Shown here: positions 23,462 through 33,592 of the stretch, piece by piece
Position numbering within the stretch: position 1 is the stretch's first letter
How the letters are laid out: every line of letters begins with the position of its first letter
NCBI GenBank assembly: GCA_002682825.1
Contig: NOKP01000015.1
Location: 1 to 64,000, forward strand
Reading direction: 5' to 3'
From: Neonectria sp. B-13
Lineage: Eukaryota > Ascomycota > Sordariomycetes > Hypocreales > Nectriaceae
Length of the DNA stretch: 64,000 nt
The notes under the pieces: model-generated
Seen by the model: the letters and a program-made list of their open reading frames with translations, nothing else
Databases searched by the model: none
Told to the model about the DNA's origin: nothing
Made by a program: the position numbers and the translations under genes

Positions 23462-23755
23462 CTACTTGCGCTTCTTGTGATGCATCTTCTGCTGCTCCTT
23501 GTCTTTGCTCTGCTGCTGCTCTTCCTTCTGGGCCTTTTTCTTCTCGCTCTCACACCTTGCAGCACGCAGTGCTGCCCCACGGCAAGATACGCAGGTATGA
23601 CCAAGAAGGTGGAACCTCAAATGTATCGGACAACGAATCATATGTCCCTGGGTGACACATCGAGAGCTCATGGCCTGTTTACAACCTCCGCTGCGATTGT
23701 AAGTATATAGACAATTCTCTAGGATCTAAGTGTGGGCTTACCAGTGATGTCCCAT
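23462..23755 (-). CDS. Small Cys-rich, basic protein with zinc-ribbon-like spacing
   Basis: Not in any family I can name with certainty. Exon 1 (23742-23755, 14 nt) begins MGHH and splices through a 51-nt intron to exon 2 (23462-23690); total 243 nt, 80 residues. Splicing creates MGHHCGGCKQA, so the protein has CxxC near residue 5, then C..C/H spacing (RCVTQGHMIRCPIH, with Cys and His), a third pair CVSC, and a C-terminal highly charged helix (EKKKAQKEEQQQSK ... HHKKRK). The even spacing of CxxC and His pairs suggests a structural zinc site; the tail suggests a coiled coil or nucleic-acid contact. The resemblance to short fungal hypothetical proteins with 'CxxCRGAAxRAAR' is from memory and unverified. 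The 3' end overlaps the AT-rich region before the NAPE-PLD 3' end. Confidence 0.6.
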
Positions 23756-24631
23756 TGTGATTATGAATGCTCTTGGGTTTGGGGATAAATATGTGATGAT
23801 GGTTGTGATTGTTAGAGAGTGTTGGCTGTTTGATTGAACTTCTGTTTGAGGTGATGCTATCCTCATATTATATGTACAAGAAGGCTATATTATACTCATA
23901 GTTGTTGCGGTATAGAAAGAACAGTTTCAGAGACTCGGAACCATTTTTAGGACCCTTGCTGAAACCGTTCTTAGTTTACTGTCTGCCAATCTTTGTTCCT
24001 CTTTGTGTAATCCTGAAGGACCTACTGCATTGGCATATGCCGTCAAACGTACGCTTTGTGGTCCTAGGCATATTAAACTACTGTCGTCAACTCATCACCT
24101 TTACATCCTAATGCATCTCTTTCTTAAACGTTGTTAAAAAAAACCACGGTCGACGCTAATGTGCTTTTTCTGCGTCTTTGTATCATCTCCAGGTGCACTT
24201 CTCTTTCATTCCGTGTCTTTAACGTTCTCGCTAGAACGTACTTTAAATGAACCCGCTTAGTGTGTCATTGTGTGACTGGCCTTCCTTTGGCGTTTCTTCA
24301 GTGTTTGCTTTCCTTGTTTCTAATTTCCTTTCTGCTCTGAATTAAACCTGCGTCGTGTTGTTGTGGTGGGTCCAACATTTTAGCTTGAGTGCAGGCCTTT
24401 GTTCATCTTCTGTCCGCCTAAACGACCTCCTTTGATATAAGCAAGCCCTTTTTTGTTTCTCCGTTCAGCTCGCTGTGCCTCCTTTTCCCCACTATTGCCT
24501 TTGTTTGCTAGCCTCTGCATGACCTGGTTGTTCTTGTGTAACCGCATCACACCGCACTGGCCCACGTGGTCGATGGTATAATAACCTAGTTGCCCCGTCG
24601 AATCTCCCTCACTCCATCTTTCAATCGATCA
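23756..24631. other. Intergenic, pyrimidine-rich
   Basis: About 875 bases. AT-rich near 23760-24000, then T/C-rich (24180-24530) as expected of a promoter/leader for the APH-like gene. No gene seen. Confidence 0.5.
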
Positions 24632-26218
24632 ATGAATCAATCAACAATGACTTCCACTGACGACCACAACGTGACTTCAATCGACGACCACAAGATGCCC
24701 GAACGAGAGGGCGCGACTATGCCCCGCGACGATGCGCAGCTTCATTCTGGGAACGAGGATGATACGGAACTTCAGTTTGAAGCCGAGAATACTGAAAATG
24801 AGGACGACCCTCTTGAAAGATTCGCCGATGTCCTCTCAGAACTCAATCTCGATGTCCTTCCCCAGCTTGCAGCAGAAGCGCGCCAAAGGCTTGAGGGGAC
24901 TAAGTACGAGAACCCGACCGTTGGAAACCCCATGAACGGGTCTTATCATATTCTTTACCCCCTCGACTTTGCAGATGGTGTTCGTTGGCTAGCCAAGATC
25001 CCAGTGAATGGGGTGGAGGGAAAGTGGGATCAGCTGTCGGCGGCTTCATTGACATCAGAGGTCAACACCATGCGCCTCTTGAAGCGAGAGACAACCATTC
25101 CACTGCCCCAAGTTTTCGACTTTTCGTCGACGACTGAGAACCAACTCAACTGCCCTTACGTTCTTATGTCTTTCATCTCCGGCCGGCCTTTGCAAGACGT
25201 CTGGTTCGGGTCGGGCGTTGACCCCGACGCTTTACATTCGCACCGAGTGCGTGCGTTGGAAGGCGTTGCTACGGCCATGGCCCAGCTGGGGAAATACAAC
25301 TTTGGCCGTGGTGGTTCTCCCCTTTTTGACTCAGATGGAAACTTGCAATCTGAGGTCGGTCCACTGCGCGTAACCGATACCAAAGCCGAGCTTGACCGAT
25401 TGTATGTCCAAGAGGATCCTAGCACTGACCCCATATATGTCAAACAGCCGGCGTCGCTAGGTGCAAAGGGTTTCTATACCTTTATGATGGACCTGCACCC
25501 GCCCTCCGATGAGGAGCCCGTTTTGAAAGGGTCACACATTCTACTACAGCACCTGATCAGTTGGCTTCCAGAAACTACTGGGCCTAAGTTTGTCTTGGCT
25601 CATCCGGACTTTGATATCCAGAACGTCTTGGTATCAGAAGACGGTCAGCTGCAAGGGATTATTGACTGGGATGGTGTTGCATCTGTGCCTCGTAGCACCG
25701 GGAACGAGTCATACCCCTCGTGGCTTACTCGGGACTGGGACCCTATGGCGTATTCGTATAGCGAGCTGACTGACGACGACGACGAGCCAGAGGCTCACCG
25801 AGAGGACTCACCTGAAAGCCTCAAGCGCTATCGAAAGGTCTACCGTCAATGCTTCTTGAAAGCCCAGGGGCATTGTGGCTTCAGCAGTCGACTGTATAGT
25901 CTCTGGAGCCGTTGGTCCAATGCCCTCTCTTACTTCATCGGCCGGCGTCAACCAGCCACCAAGAGCGACGATATTACACGCCAGAGTCTCATCGCTGAAA
26001 ACTTGGTCATTGCAGCGAGGGATGTGAGCTGCCGGGATCAAATCTTGATGAAGGTGGTGAAGGAGATTCTGATTGCTTTGGGCGACGAGAAAGATGACGA
26101 TGATGTAATGCTGGAGTTTTTGGATATTGTGGATGGCTTGGCCGAAGGCGGAGTGGATGAATCTAGGTTGGAGACTCTGAAGTCTGGGTTTGGAAAACTG
26201 TTGGAAATGTTTCTTTAG
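24632..26218 (+). CDS. APH/choline-kinase-like phosphotransferase-fold protein
   Basis: Single-exon gene, 528 residues from the first ATG at 24632 (the open frame extends to a TTG at 24590; ATG at 24647 is an alternative). The acidic, Asp/Glu-rich first 60 residues are followed by the kinase-like fold: GSYHILYPLDFADGVRWLAKIP (ATP-binding strand with Lys), MRLLKRETTIPLPQVFDF, the PYVLMSFISGRPL hinge, the catalytic loop LAHPDFDIQNVLV (Brenner motif HxDxxxxN, near residue 330) and the metal-binding IIDWDGVAS. These are the APH (aminoglycoside phosphotransferase) superfamily motifs common in fungal genomes, where substrates are mostly unknown; antibiotic resistance should not be assumed. The C-terminal 130 residues are helical and acidic. 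Intact. Confidence 0.9.
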   Translation: MNQSTMTSTDDHNVTSIDDHKMPEREGATMPRDDAQLHSGNEDDTELQFEAENTENEDDPLERFADVLSELNLDVLPQLAAEARQRLEGTKYENPTVGNPMNGSYHILYPLDFADGVRWLAKIPVNGVEGKWDQLSAASLTSEVNTMRLLKRETTIPLPQVFDFSSTTENQLNCPYVLMSFISGRPLQDVWFGSGVDPDALHSHRVRALEGVATAMAQLGKYNFGRGGSPLFDSDGNLQSEVGPLRVTDTKAELDRLYVQEDPSTDPIYVKQPASLGAKGFYTFMMDLHPPSDEEPVLKGSHILLQHLISWLPETTGPKFVLAHPDFDIQNVLVSEDGQLQGIIDWDGVASVPRSTGNESYPSWLTRDWDPMAYSYSELTDDDDEPEAHREDSPESLKRYRKVYRQCFLKAQGHCGFSSRLYSLWSRWSNALSYFIGRRQPATKSDDITRQSLIAENLVIAARDVSCRDQILMKVVKEILIALGDEKDDDDVMLEFLDIVDGLAEGGVDESRLETLKSGFGKLLEMFL

Positions 26219-26485
26219 ATGGTCAGTGAAAATGGCTTACTTGAAAAATCATCATTGTATTTCGCGCTATCCTTGTACGGCACTCTGCAGATGCAGTCTC
26301 TTTAGTTGTCCCCCTTCCATTTCCTTGGATGTTTCTCCCACAACCGGCAGCTATGTCAGCATTTATGTGTGTGGGCTTGGTAGCCATATCTCACAACTTT
26401 TCTTCGCCAGTTCCCAGGGACCCATTGCCTCCAGCTTCAGTATCAGTGTCACTTCTTACTAGTTTGCGGTTTGCGCATCTTGTGC

Positions 26486-26890
26486 TCAGGTATATAATCT
26501 CAAAGATGACAAAAGTCTGCACGACAGTGTCGTAAGACTGCTCTTAAACCCTACAATCCATCTTGGCGCCTCAGTAGCTGGGAAACGATCGATTTGTGCT
26601 CCCGCCATTATACCATGGCCGAGGGCGTTCATGCTTGCGGTAACGATGACTTGCTCGTCATCATCGTCGGCCAACATGCCACATAATAATTAGTATCATC
26701 CCAACGAATACAGGGACCATTGTGATTGCCGTAGAGACCCAAAACGATACCAAGGCATGTTCTTCATGTGTCAGAGTCCAGGGCTTCTTCCGAGAGGGAA
26801 CATCAGGGAATACCAGAAAGCCACTACAAGGATTAACCAGTTGCCAATCTAGAGAGTTGATGAATGGGCTTACATGAAGGCTTGTACGAT
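26486..26890 (-). pseudogene. Relic of a Dal5/Tna1-type MFS transporter
   Basis: Minus-strand fragments in sequence order: a stretch reading GFLVFPDVPSRKKPWTLTHEEHAL (about 26810-26740; typical of the end of TM6 and following loop in allantoate/nicotinate permeases) and, near 26650-26560, DDDDEQVIVTASMNALGHGI followed by FPATEAPRWIVGFKS (typical of TM10-11 of the same family). The intervening 170 residues are missing and stops surround the fragments. Hence a deletion derivative. An intact member of the same family is at 43.5 kb. Confidence 0.6.
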
Positions 26891-27623
26891 GAGCTAATCA
26901 CGTAATTAGTAGCCGCTAAAGGGGTAAGGGTCGAAGGGGCAGGGCTAATATTAGGAGGCTCAGACGATATAGTCTAATTAACGCAAGATCTTCTAGGGCG
27001 ATCTATCTCGTTGAGATTCGTCAGCTCTTGCCTCCCTTGGACTTAACCTTCCGTGTCATGGACCCGCTAACCTCGGTGAGAAACCCATAGCTAGTATTAT
27101 TGTAACTCTTCTCATGATAAGTGTCCGGGATTGCGGATTGCGCTCGGTCAATGAAAGACAGTTGGAGGCCTCTTGCCCCGCCTCATGTCGTTCAATGGAT
27201 AGCAAGCATCGTCAAAGGGAACGACATGCTAGGGACAACAGCAGATAGTTAGCTAATATGGCATCCATCGGACATCTGACCTAGGCCCTTTATCCTTCAT
27301 TCATGAGGGACTGACTGGGAGAAGCGAGCTCTCCTAAGACGCTACGAATCATTCATTTACTTGGAGCTAGTCTTGGGACGATACGAGTTGAACTATTGGG
27401 GGGGCAACGATCCTAAGAATGCAAGAATATAAGTGTAAGCCCGCGCAGTGTGTATATGATCACTATGATAAAATACGTTTCTCAAAAGAAAAGGGGCACA
27501 CCGTTCTCTTCTTCCAATATCTACTGTGTAGTATGCCAAGCAATATGACGAGCGAAAAGTACACTGCTATATGCTCTCCTGTGTCATATGTTATACCAGG
27601 AGAGAATTGTATTGAGGGACAAA
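26891..27623. other. AT-rich region with many stops, possibly old mobile-element debris
   Basis: No open frame of note. 26880-27080 contains repeated TAATTA/CTAATT and TAGGG words and many TAA/TAG in all frames, as seen in sequence that has decayed by C-to-T changes, but no terminal repeats or transposase motif are visible. Confidence 0.35.
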
Positions 27624-28666
27624 CTATATACCGACTGCCATCTTGACAGCTTCGCGCGTAACTTCATCAAAATCCTCCTCTGGTAAGCCCAAGACCTTAT
27701 TGTGAGGTTCAAAGTCTGCGTCACCGCTCGGATAAAACACCCGAGCATACATTGCTTTGAGAAACCCCACCTGGTTTCCATGTTCCAAATCTTCCATCCC
27801 CTCCTTGTAGCGGGCTTCGGTATCTTGATACGTGATCTGCCAATCCTTGTCTGTTGTGCCAGTCGCTTTCTCCACGCTTTTCAATATGTCTCGCTGGCTA
27901 GCTTTAAAGCTCCTCACATAAAGAGTCTTGTTGTGGAACTGTGAGACGGTGATTGACTTGTCATTCTCGTCTTCAGGAAGCATCTTCAGGCTAAGCAGTG
28001 CGGCCACCGCACGGCCGCACTGCGGCCAAGTGGATACGTTGACGGCTGTCTTGCCGTCGTCGTAGAGTGTGACCTTCCGATTCTCCAAATCAAACCCAAA
28101 GGTTGGGACACCCGCTGCAAGGCTGTATTCGTACCAGAATCCGGACATGAGAGCGATGCTAATCATGCCTCGGTGCTCCACTTCGGCGATGTTTTGGAGG
28201 ACTGATCTGCCAACCGGGATGTCCCGGCGTAGGCTCTCGGGGCCGTTGAAGTTGATGCTGTGGGCATTTGGCATAACATAGGGCACGCCGGCCTTCGCGG
28301 CGGCCTGGAGAAGTTTGCTATGTGTACCAGGTGGAGCGCTCAGTGAAAGGGTAATAATCAAGAACTCTTGGCCCCTCAGTGCTGCGACGATGGAGTCCTC
28401 GTTATCATAATCGATGAGTACCCTCTTTACGCCGCCTGGAAGAGGACTGTTGCTGTCACTGCGGGTAATTGCCGTTATGGTGTGCGCTCCGGTCTTGAGG
28501 AGGTGCTCCAAGAAGAATCTACCAACGTTTCCTCCCGCCTTAGCAACGTCAGCAAACCGTCAAATATGTTGGTACGATTCGAGACAGCGCTTACTCCCAC
28601 GATAGCAACCCTCTGGATGCTGTTGATGAAACCTTGGGGCTGATTCTTGGCGTATTGTTGCGTCAT
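27624..28666 (-). CDS. NmrA-like / isoflavone-reductase-like NAD(P)-binding protein
   Basis: Atypical SDR of the NmrA/PCBER type; members either reduce phenolic metabolites or sense NAD(P). Exons 28595-28666 and 27624-28538 total 987 nt, 328 residues, normal. The 56-nt intron lies inside the Rossmann motif: joining gives VAIVGAGGNVGRFFLEHLL, i.e. GxGGxxG with the expected helix. Next come ITAITRSDS (basic residue after beta2, NADP type), DYDNEDSIVAALRGQEFLI and GVPYVMPNAHSIN, all in family order. The C-terminal half holds the substrate-binding YEYSLAAG and FKASQRDIL segments. Start chosen at MTQQYAK; a longer in-frame start at 28750 is not needed. A divergent 1 kb gap with tandem repeats separates it from the next reductase. 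Confidence 0.88.
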
Positions 28667-28830
28667 AGCGAAACAGGCTGAGGAGAAAATAAATGGGTTA
28701 GGAGACAACGTCAAGGAAACCGTGCCAAGGTGATGGCTTGTGTTTTCCAATCTGACATCCCAGGGCTTTATAAAGCGAAAATGGGTGAATTATGGGTTCC
28801 GACGCAATCTCAGTCAGGACGAACTCAAGG

Positions 28831-29100
28831 GGAGCAGGACCACAGAATCAAACGCGCTTATCGGGCCGGTGCTTGAGGGTAGTTGCGAGCTTCTGCAGGT
28901 ATCAGGTTACATCCACTAGTCACCTCATGTAACAAAATCGTATCATAAAAACAACGTCGGAGTTAACGGGGGTAGAAGCTTTAGGTAGTAATTCTGCCCT
29001 TTAGGCGCGGAGCATTAGAATATTTAACTCCGTTTTAGGGTTTAGGATGTATGGGTAAGTCACTTGAAAGACTAGCCTTTCCGGTCTGCACGCCTGATCA
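28831..29100. repeat. Tandem repeat copy A (270 bp)
   Basis: Direct, head-to-tail copy of 29101-29357. Shared landmarks at matching offsets of about 270: GGAGCAGG/GAAGCAGG with CAGAAT at the start, GCTTATCGGG/GCTTGTCGGG, GTCGGAGTTAA, a block CTGCCCTTTAGGCGCGGAG, and TTTCCGGTCTGCACGC at the end. The copies have diverged by substitutions and small indels. Confidence 0.8.
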
Positions 29101-29357
29101 GAAGCAGGGCAACAGAATTAGGAGTAGCTTGTCGGGCTGATGCTTGACGGTAGTAGAAAGAGGATTTGTAAGTCTGAAACCAGAAGGTACGATCTAGGGT
29201 TGCATGATTATCCTGTAAAGATAAAGTCGGAGTTAAACGGAGTAAGAACTTTGTGTGATAACTTGCCACTTTGTGCGTGGAGTAGCCTATTTGAGGGTTT
29301 AATATGGATCAATCTATACCAAAAGCAGCTAGCTTTCCGGTCTACACGCATTATGCA
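29101..29357. repeat. Tandem repeat copy B (257 bp)
   Basis: Second copy of the unit at 28831-29100, slightly shorter through internal deletions; ends with TTTCCGGTCTACACGC. Non-coding; lies in the shared upstream region of the NmrA-like and SDR genes, so it may carry duplicated regulatory sites. Confidence 0.8.
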
Positions 29358-29705
29358 AGAAACCTTGTTCTTAGTATACAACACGATGAGGCAACTCGAC
29401 GTTGGCTTGCTACCACCGAAGGAGCCGACCTTTGACTTGGGCTCAAGCAAGCTACAGAGAAGTCTCATCATGGATGGAAGCTTCGCGGGTGGAGAAACGA
29501 ATGACAGGATGGCCCAAGGGCCAAAAACTGGGTGACTATGACGTCGCCTCTTATCTACGTTTCCATTAGGAAACCACACAAATATTAGAGTATTTAAGCC
29601 GATGAATCCCAAGATCGAGAGAGAATATTTATCTACATTGGAAAAGTCAAGATATCCACTCCAGAACAACCTTTCAAATCTTGACTATTTCCTCCTTCAA
29701 CTAAC

Positions 29706-30872
29706 ATGACTCGGGTTCTTCTTACTGGTACGATCTCCTCCCGTTCAGACACCTCCTATGCCACCCTTAAGCTAACCGGGTATGGCTTTGACATCTAGGC
29801 GGTTCGGGTTTCGTCGCCGGCCATGTGATTGATGCGCTTCTCAAGCGAGGCCATTCCGTCATCACAACCGTCCGGTCTCAAGAGAAGGGGGAGGCAATCC
29901 GTACCGCTCACCAAGATGTCCCTCAAAGCAAGCTCGACTTTATTATTGTTCCCGACATTTCATCGAATGGGAGTTTTAGTAGTATTGGGTCATATGGCAT
30001 TCAGGCCGTTATTCATGTGGCTAGTCCGGTAGGTTGCTTGGGCTTAGCACGAGAAAAAGCCCTCGAGCATGAGTGTGTCCAAACAGTTTGGTAACCAACA
30101 TTAGTTTCACTTCAATGTCACGGATCCGAAGAAAGACTTGATTGATCCTGCAGTCTTGGGCACAACAAATGTTCTCAAAGCCGTAACAGAGTTGTGCCCA
30201 ACGGTCAAACGGGTTGTCATCACCTCTTCTTTCGCCGCCATCCTGGATCCACAGTTGGCATCTACCGGCGCGAAGAAGACGTATACGGAAGCGGACTGGA
30301 GTCCTGTGACTTTAAAGGATGCTTACTCCAGCTCCTCAAATGCCTACATTGCGTCCAAAGTTCTGGCAGAGAAAGCAGCATGGAACTTCGTGGTCGCGGA
30401 GAGACCCAACTTCACCCTCTGCGCCCTTAACCCACCCATGATTTACGGACCCGTCAATCACCCGGTCAAGTCCCTGAGCTCTGTCAACACCTCCAGCAAG
30501 CTTCTCGCAGAGGTCCTCGCTGGCAACCACAAGGCAGGCCTGCCTCCAACAGCGCTGCCTCTCTGGGTGGACGTTCGCGACGTGGCGCTGGCGCACGTCA
30601 AGGCCATGGAGCTGGAAGAAGCCAGTGGCAAGCGCTTTTTTATTACGGCGGGCTTCTACAGCAATGAAGAAATGGGCCGCATTATTTGGGACAACTTTCC
30701 GGATCTGCGGGACAAGTTGCCGGATAGAAACGACATGGGAGGGGCGCCGAACCCGAATCTGCAGTCTTTCGGCTACGATACGTCCCAAGCCAAGAAGTTT
30801 TTGGGAATGGAGTGGACGCCATACGAGAAAAATGTGGTGGATTCTGTCAAGTCTCTCATTACTGAAAACTAG
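29706..30872 (+). CDS. NAD(P)-dependent extended SDR (dihydroflavonol-4-reductase-like)
   Basis: Carbonyl reductase of the same superfamily as the gene at 11.5 kb. Exons 29706-29727 (22 nt), 29799-30028 and 30105-30872 total 1020 nt, 339 residues. Splicing of the tiny first exon gives MTRVLLTGGSGFVAGHVID, a complete Rossmann glycine motif. The second junction restores the block ASPFHFNVTDPKKDLIDPAV that is near-invariant in this group. Catalytic Ser is in VVITSSFAAI, and the Tyr-x-x-x-Lys in NAYIASKVLAE. The C-terminus reads WTPYEKNVVDSVKSLI, usual for the family. Its stop is 78 bases from the stop of the Zn2Cys6 regulator on the other strand (tail to tail). Substrate unknown. Confidence 0.92.
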
Positions 30873-30950
30873 AGCTACTTCTCGAAGCTAAATGGAGCAG
30901 CAACACGTTGAATGTACCGTGCAATACTGGACAACTCAGTGTCTTCGCTG

Positions 30951-32461
30951 TTATGCAGCGAATGCATAACTCCCAACCTTGGCATAAACAACCCAATAAT
31001 CCATGTTCGGATCGGCCTCCATTCCGTCTGCAACACTCTTGGCTATCTCCATTGAGCCATTTTCCCACATGTACCTGAGACAACGCTTCACCCAGTCTCG
31101 GAGTAGCGGGTTGCTAGAGACCTGATGGACAAAGTAGAGCGGGGTCAGCAGAGTATGACACTGAAGCCTCTGCAGGGGGGAAAATGGCAGTGTATTGTCG
31201 GGGTGTGCTCCTGGTAGGACGAATTGAGGCACTGAGGCGCAAATTTGGTGTGCGATTCCGTGGATCTCGTCCACAGTGGCACCGGCCTTTAGTAGGCTGT
31301 CATTACTTTCAGAGGCATGGCATCTGATGATTTTATAGAGCACTAAGCGCATGGCGTGGATGGCGTTGGACACCTGCGTGATATAGTGGTCTACAAATAC
31401 GTTGTAATAGGAGCCGAAAACTCGTGGATCATCACCGGCGGTTGGGATTCGACGGGGCTTCCACAATGGCGGCAGCGTCAGCCCTAAACTTTGTAGCTGA
31501 TCGTCTAGTAGAACTGCTCGCTCGATAAATTCCAACCTGCAGATACCTTCTGCATTGTGGACGTCTGCCTGCAGGTCCACGATACTAGCCAGAATGCCAG
31601 TAAAGCTCCATTTAGTGCTGCTGACGAAGATGTCGATATCGTCACGAAGAGCCCGCAGCGCATCTGGGACCCGAACTGCGGCTGCGGCGCAGCTGACCGT
31701 TAGAGCAGTGACGAGACGAGCTGCGAGCTTGCAACCAGCAAGGCTCGAGATCAACTTCTTCTGGTGGGCACCGAGGAGACACAGCCCGCCCTGCGCATGG
31801 GTCATCCACGAAGGCGATCTCCGAGGGTTTCGATTAACCATCTTCTCGAACATATCGAGAAATAGGACACACAGAAGCGTGTTCTCTGCCTCTGAGTCTT
31901 TCAGCTCGCTGAGGGCCAAGCCAAGCTTTTGGATAGCAGTCACGTAGCTTCCACATGCCAAGCCCATCAGCTGTGTGCTGTTCAACTGCATTGCCATGAA
32001 GGCCAGACTAGTGGCTTCGATGGTTGCAGACAAGGGACTAAGAGCACGAGCCTTGCTGTAGAGAGCGGTGACGGCGTCGAGACTCCGCGAAAACCGGAAC
32101 ACATATATGGAGAAGAAGGCGTATTGGGCCCGGATGTTCCAGCCGAGCTCGAGTGAGGCTGGCTGGGGATAATAGGCCCGGGCCTGTCGTACCATTACCT
32201 TCTGCTCGGTAGACCGGGTCTCGTCACGGAATTGGAGGTCGCGTGGATCTCGGTATCCATTGCAACACAGCTTGGCTCTCCTGCACTGCCCGCAGCCGGC
32301 GGGTTGCAAATCGCACTGGCATCTCGTTAGGGCAGCTCTTGTAGCGTGCTTTGGAGGGAAATAGGAAGGGGGTGCTAGCAGGGTAACTAATGAAGCCATA
32401 CTATGAGTTTTCTCTTCCTGCAGGGGAAACAGTCCTTGGACGGGCGGCCGCGATTCACCAT
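30951..32461 (-). CDS. Zn2Cys6 (Gal4-type) transcription factor with split zinc cluster
   Basis: Nuclear regulator, 474 residues. Exon 1 (32402-32461) begins MVNRGRPSKDCFPCRKRKLI and exon 2 (30951-32315) continues CDLQPAGCGQCRRAKLCC; joined they give a perfect C-x2-C-x6-C-x6-C-x2-C-x6-C cluster followed by NGYRDPRDLQFRDET, the usual linker of this fungal subfamily. The 86-nt intron sits in the middle of the zinc cluster and is stop-free in another frame, so an unspliced reading from 32480 lacks the first Cys pair. The remainder is the helical middle-homology-like region without other recognisable domains. Tail to tail with the SDR at 29.7-30.9 kb; it might regulate the local reductases, which is inference. 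Confidence 0.9.
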
Positions 32462-33126
32462 CGGACGCCGCTGGTACCACCAGCTACTGGGTGCAGAATG
32501 CCCACGGCTTCTTCTTCGCTGTCTGTCGGCAATTAAAAACGCCCGTTGATATCAGGGAATGAAAAATCGCCGTTTGTCTAGGTGCTTGGAAGCTTGACGT
32601 GTACAGTACATACATGCATGACCGTACGCAGCCGGCTGAGATAAGAATATCCGGTGTTTAAGGGGCATTTATTATGCGGATTTCTGCTTCACCGGAAAGT
32701 CCCTTTTTCACTGAGCCAAGGGTAAAGTAAGGTAGATACAAATCCGGCTAGCGTTCCGGAGTGCCGAACTTTATTTTGTGGTCCTAGCCTCCATCTCTCG
32801 AGACCACTTTGTCATTGGTCATTGAACCCGACCATGTCCTTCGGCTTGGGTTAGAAAACCGCTGAGAGAGGATTCCGTAAGATTGACTGGAAAGAATAAC
32901 AGGACTTTACATTCAGCAGTATAAATACAAAGCAAAGCTGCTTGTTGATTTGTGTTACTGTTCTGTCAGTTCGTGGTATCTCGAATGCGTGTCTTCACTG
33001 GTGGTTAATTCGACTCTCGTCGCGTAGTTATGAGAACCTTTACCTTCCCTGAAGCTCACCTTCACCTTGTCAAATTGTCTTGTCCTATCGGGCCGATGGC
33101 TTTCTTTCTCCACCTAAGCATGCAAA
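32462..33126. other. Intergenic, regulator 5' flank
   Basis: AT-rich in 32640-32960, no supported gene. Contains the likely promoter of the Zn2Cys6 regulator (minus strand); a TATAAATAC word at about 32920 is on the plus strand and drives no gene I can identify. Confidence 0.45.
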
Positions 33127-33213
33127 AACGGGAAGGTTGTATACCTCGGCCGCAGCGGTCTCTGCATTTCCCCTATTGGCGTGGGCTGCATGACGCATGG
33201 AGATGCTTTGTAA
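33127..33213 (+). pseudogene. Fragment of an aldo-keto reductase N-terminus
   Basis: A 28-codon plus-strand stretch reads VVYLGRSGLCISPIGVGCMT-HGDA and then stops (TAA 33211-33213). The order LGRSGL-x-x-SPIG-x-GCM-x-x-GD is the beta1 start of the AKR family that uses NADPH. There is no in-frame ATG upstream (a stop lies just before) and no AKR sequence follows, so this is a remnant. Confidence 0.5.
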
Positions 33214-33592
33214 GTGCTGTCTCCTCGCCCGACCAGTGGACTGTTCCAACCAGCAGATGATGCGCTGTATCGTCCCAATACCTTCCTGGAAAGTAGCGTA
33301 GGCCTCTGGGGAAGTTTCGCACTGGAGCGTGAAGTCAAGGGTCAGGTTTGAGTAACTAAGTAATATTGAAAGCTGAGGCGTGTAGCAGGTCTATCTAGAG
33401 AAAAGTATTTGGGGTGCTATATAATAAACACGATCACCTTCTTCAATAGTTATTCTGTGAGTGCCCTAAAGTGTGTTCTTCCTGGTTTTCTTATGCAGGT
33501 CACGTCCAGGCCGTGGCATGCATCCAGTCAATTAACACCACCAGTTCGAGCGCTGCAGCCGAGAACAACCGAGTAGGTAGGGGATGGGCCTA
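33214..33592. other. Short intergenic after the AKR fragment
   Basis: No gene recognised. The first 130 bases hold an open frame (LSPRPTSGLFQPADD...) with protein-like composition that I cannot place. Confidence 0.35.

Noticed and set aside
24590..24631. Upstream TTG as start of the APH-like gene
   Set aside because: Non-ATG; first in-frame ATG is 24632.
26891..27100. Transposable element
   Set aside because: AT-rich and full of stops, but no terminal repeats, target duplication or transposase motif visible.
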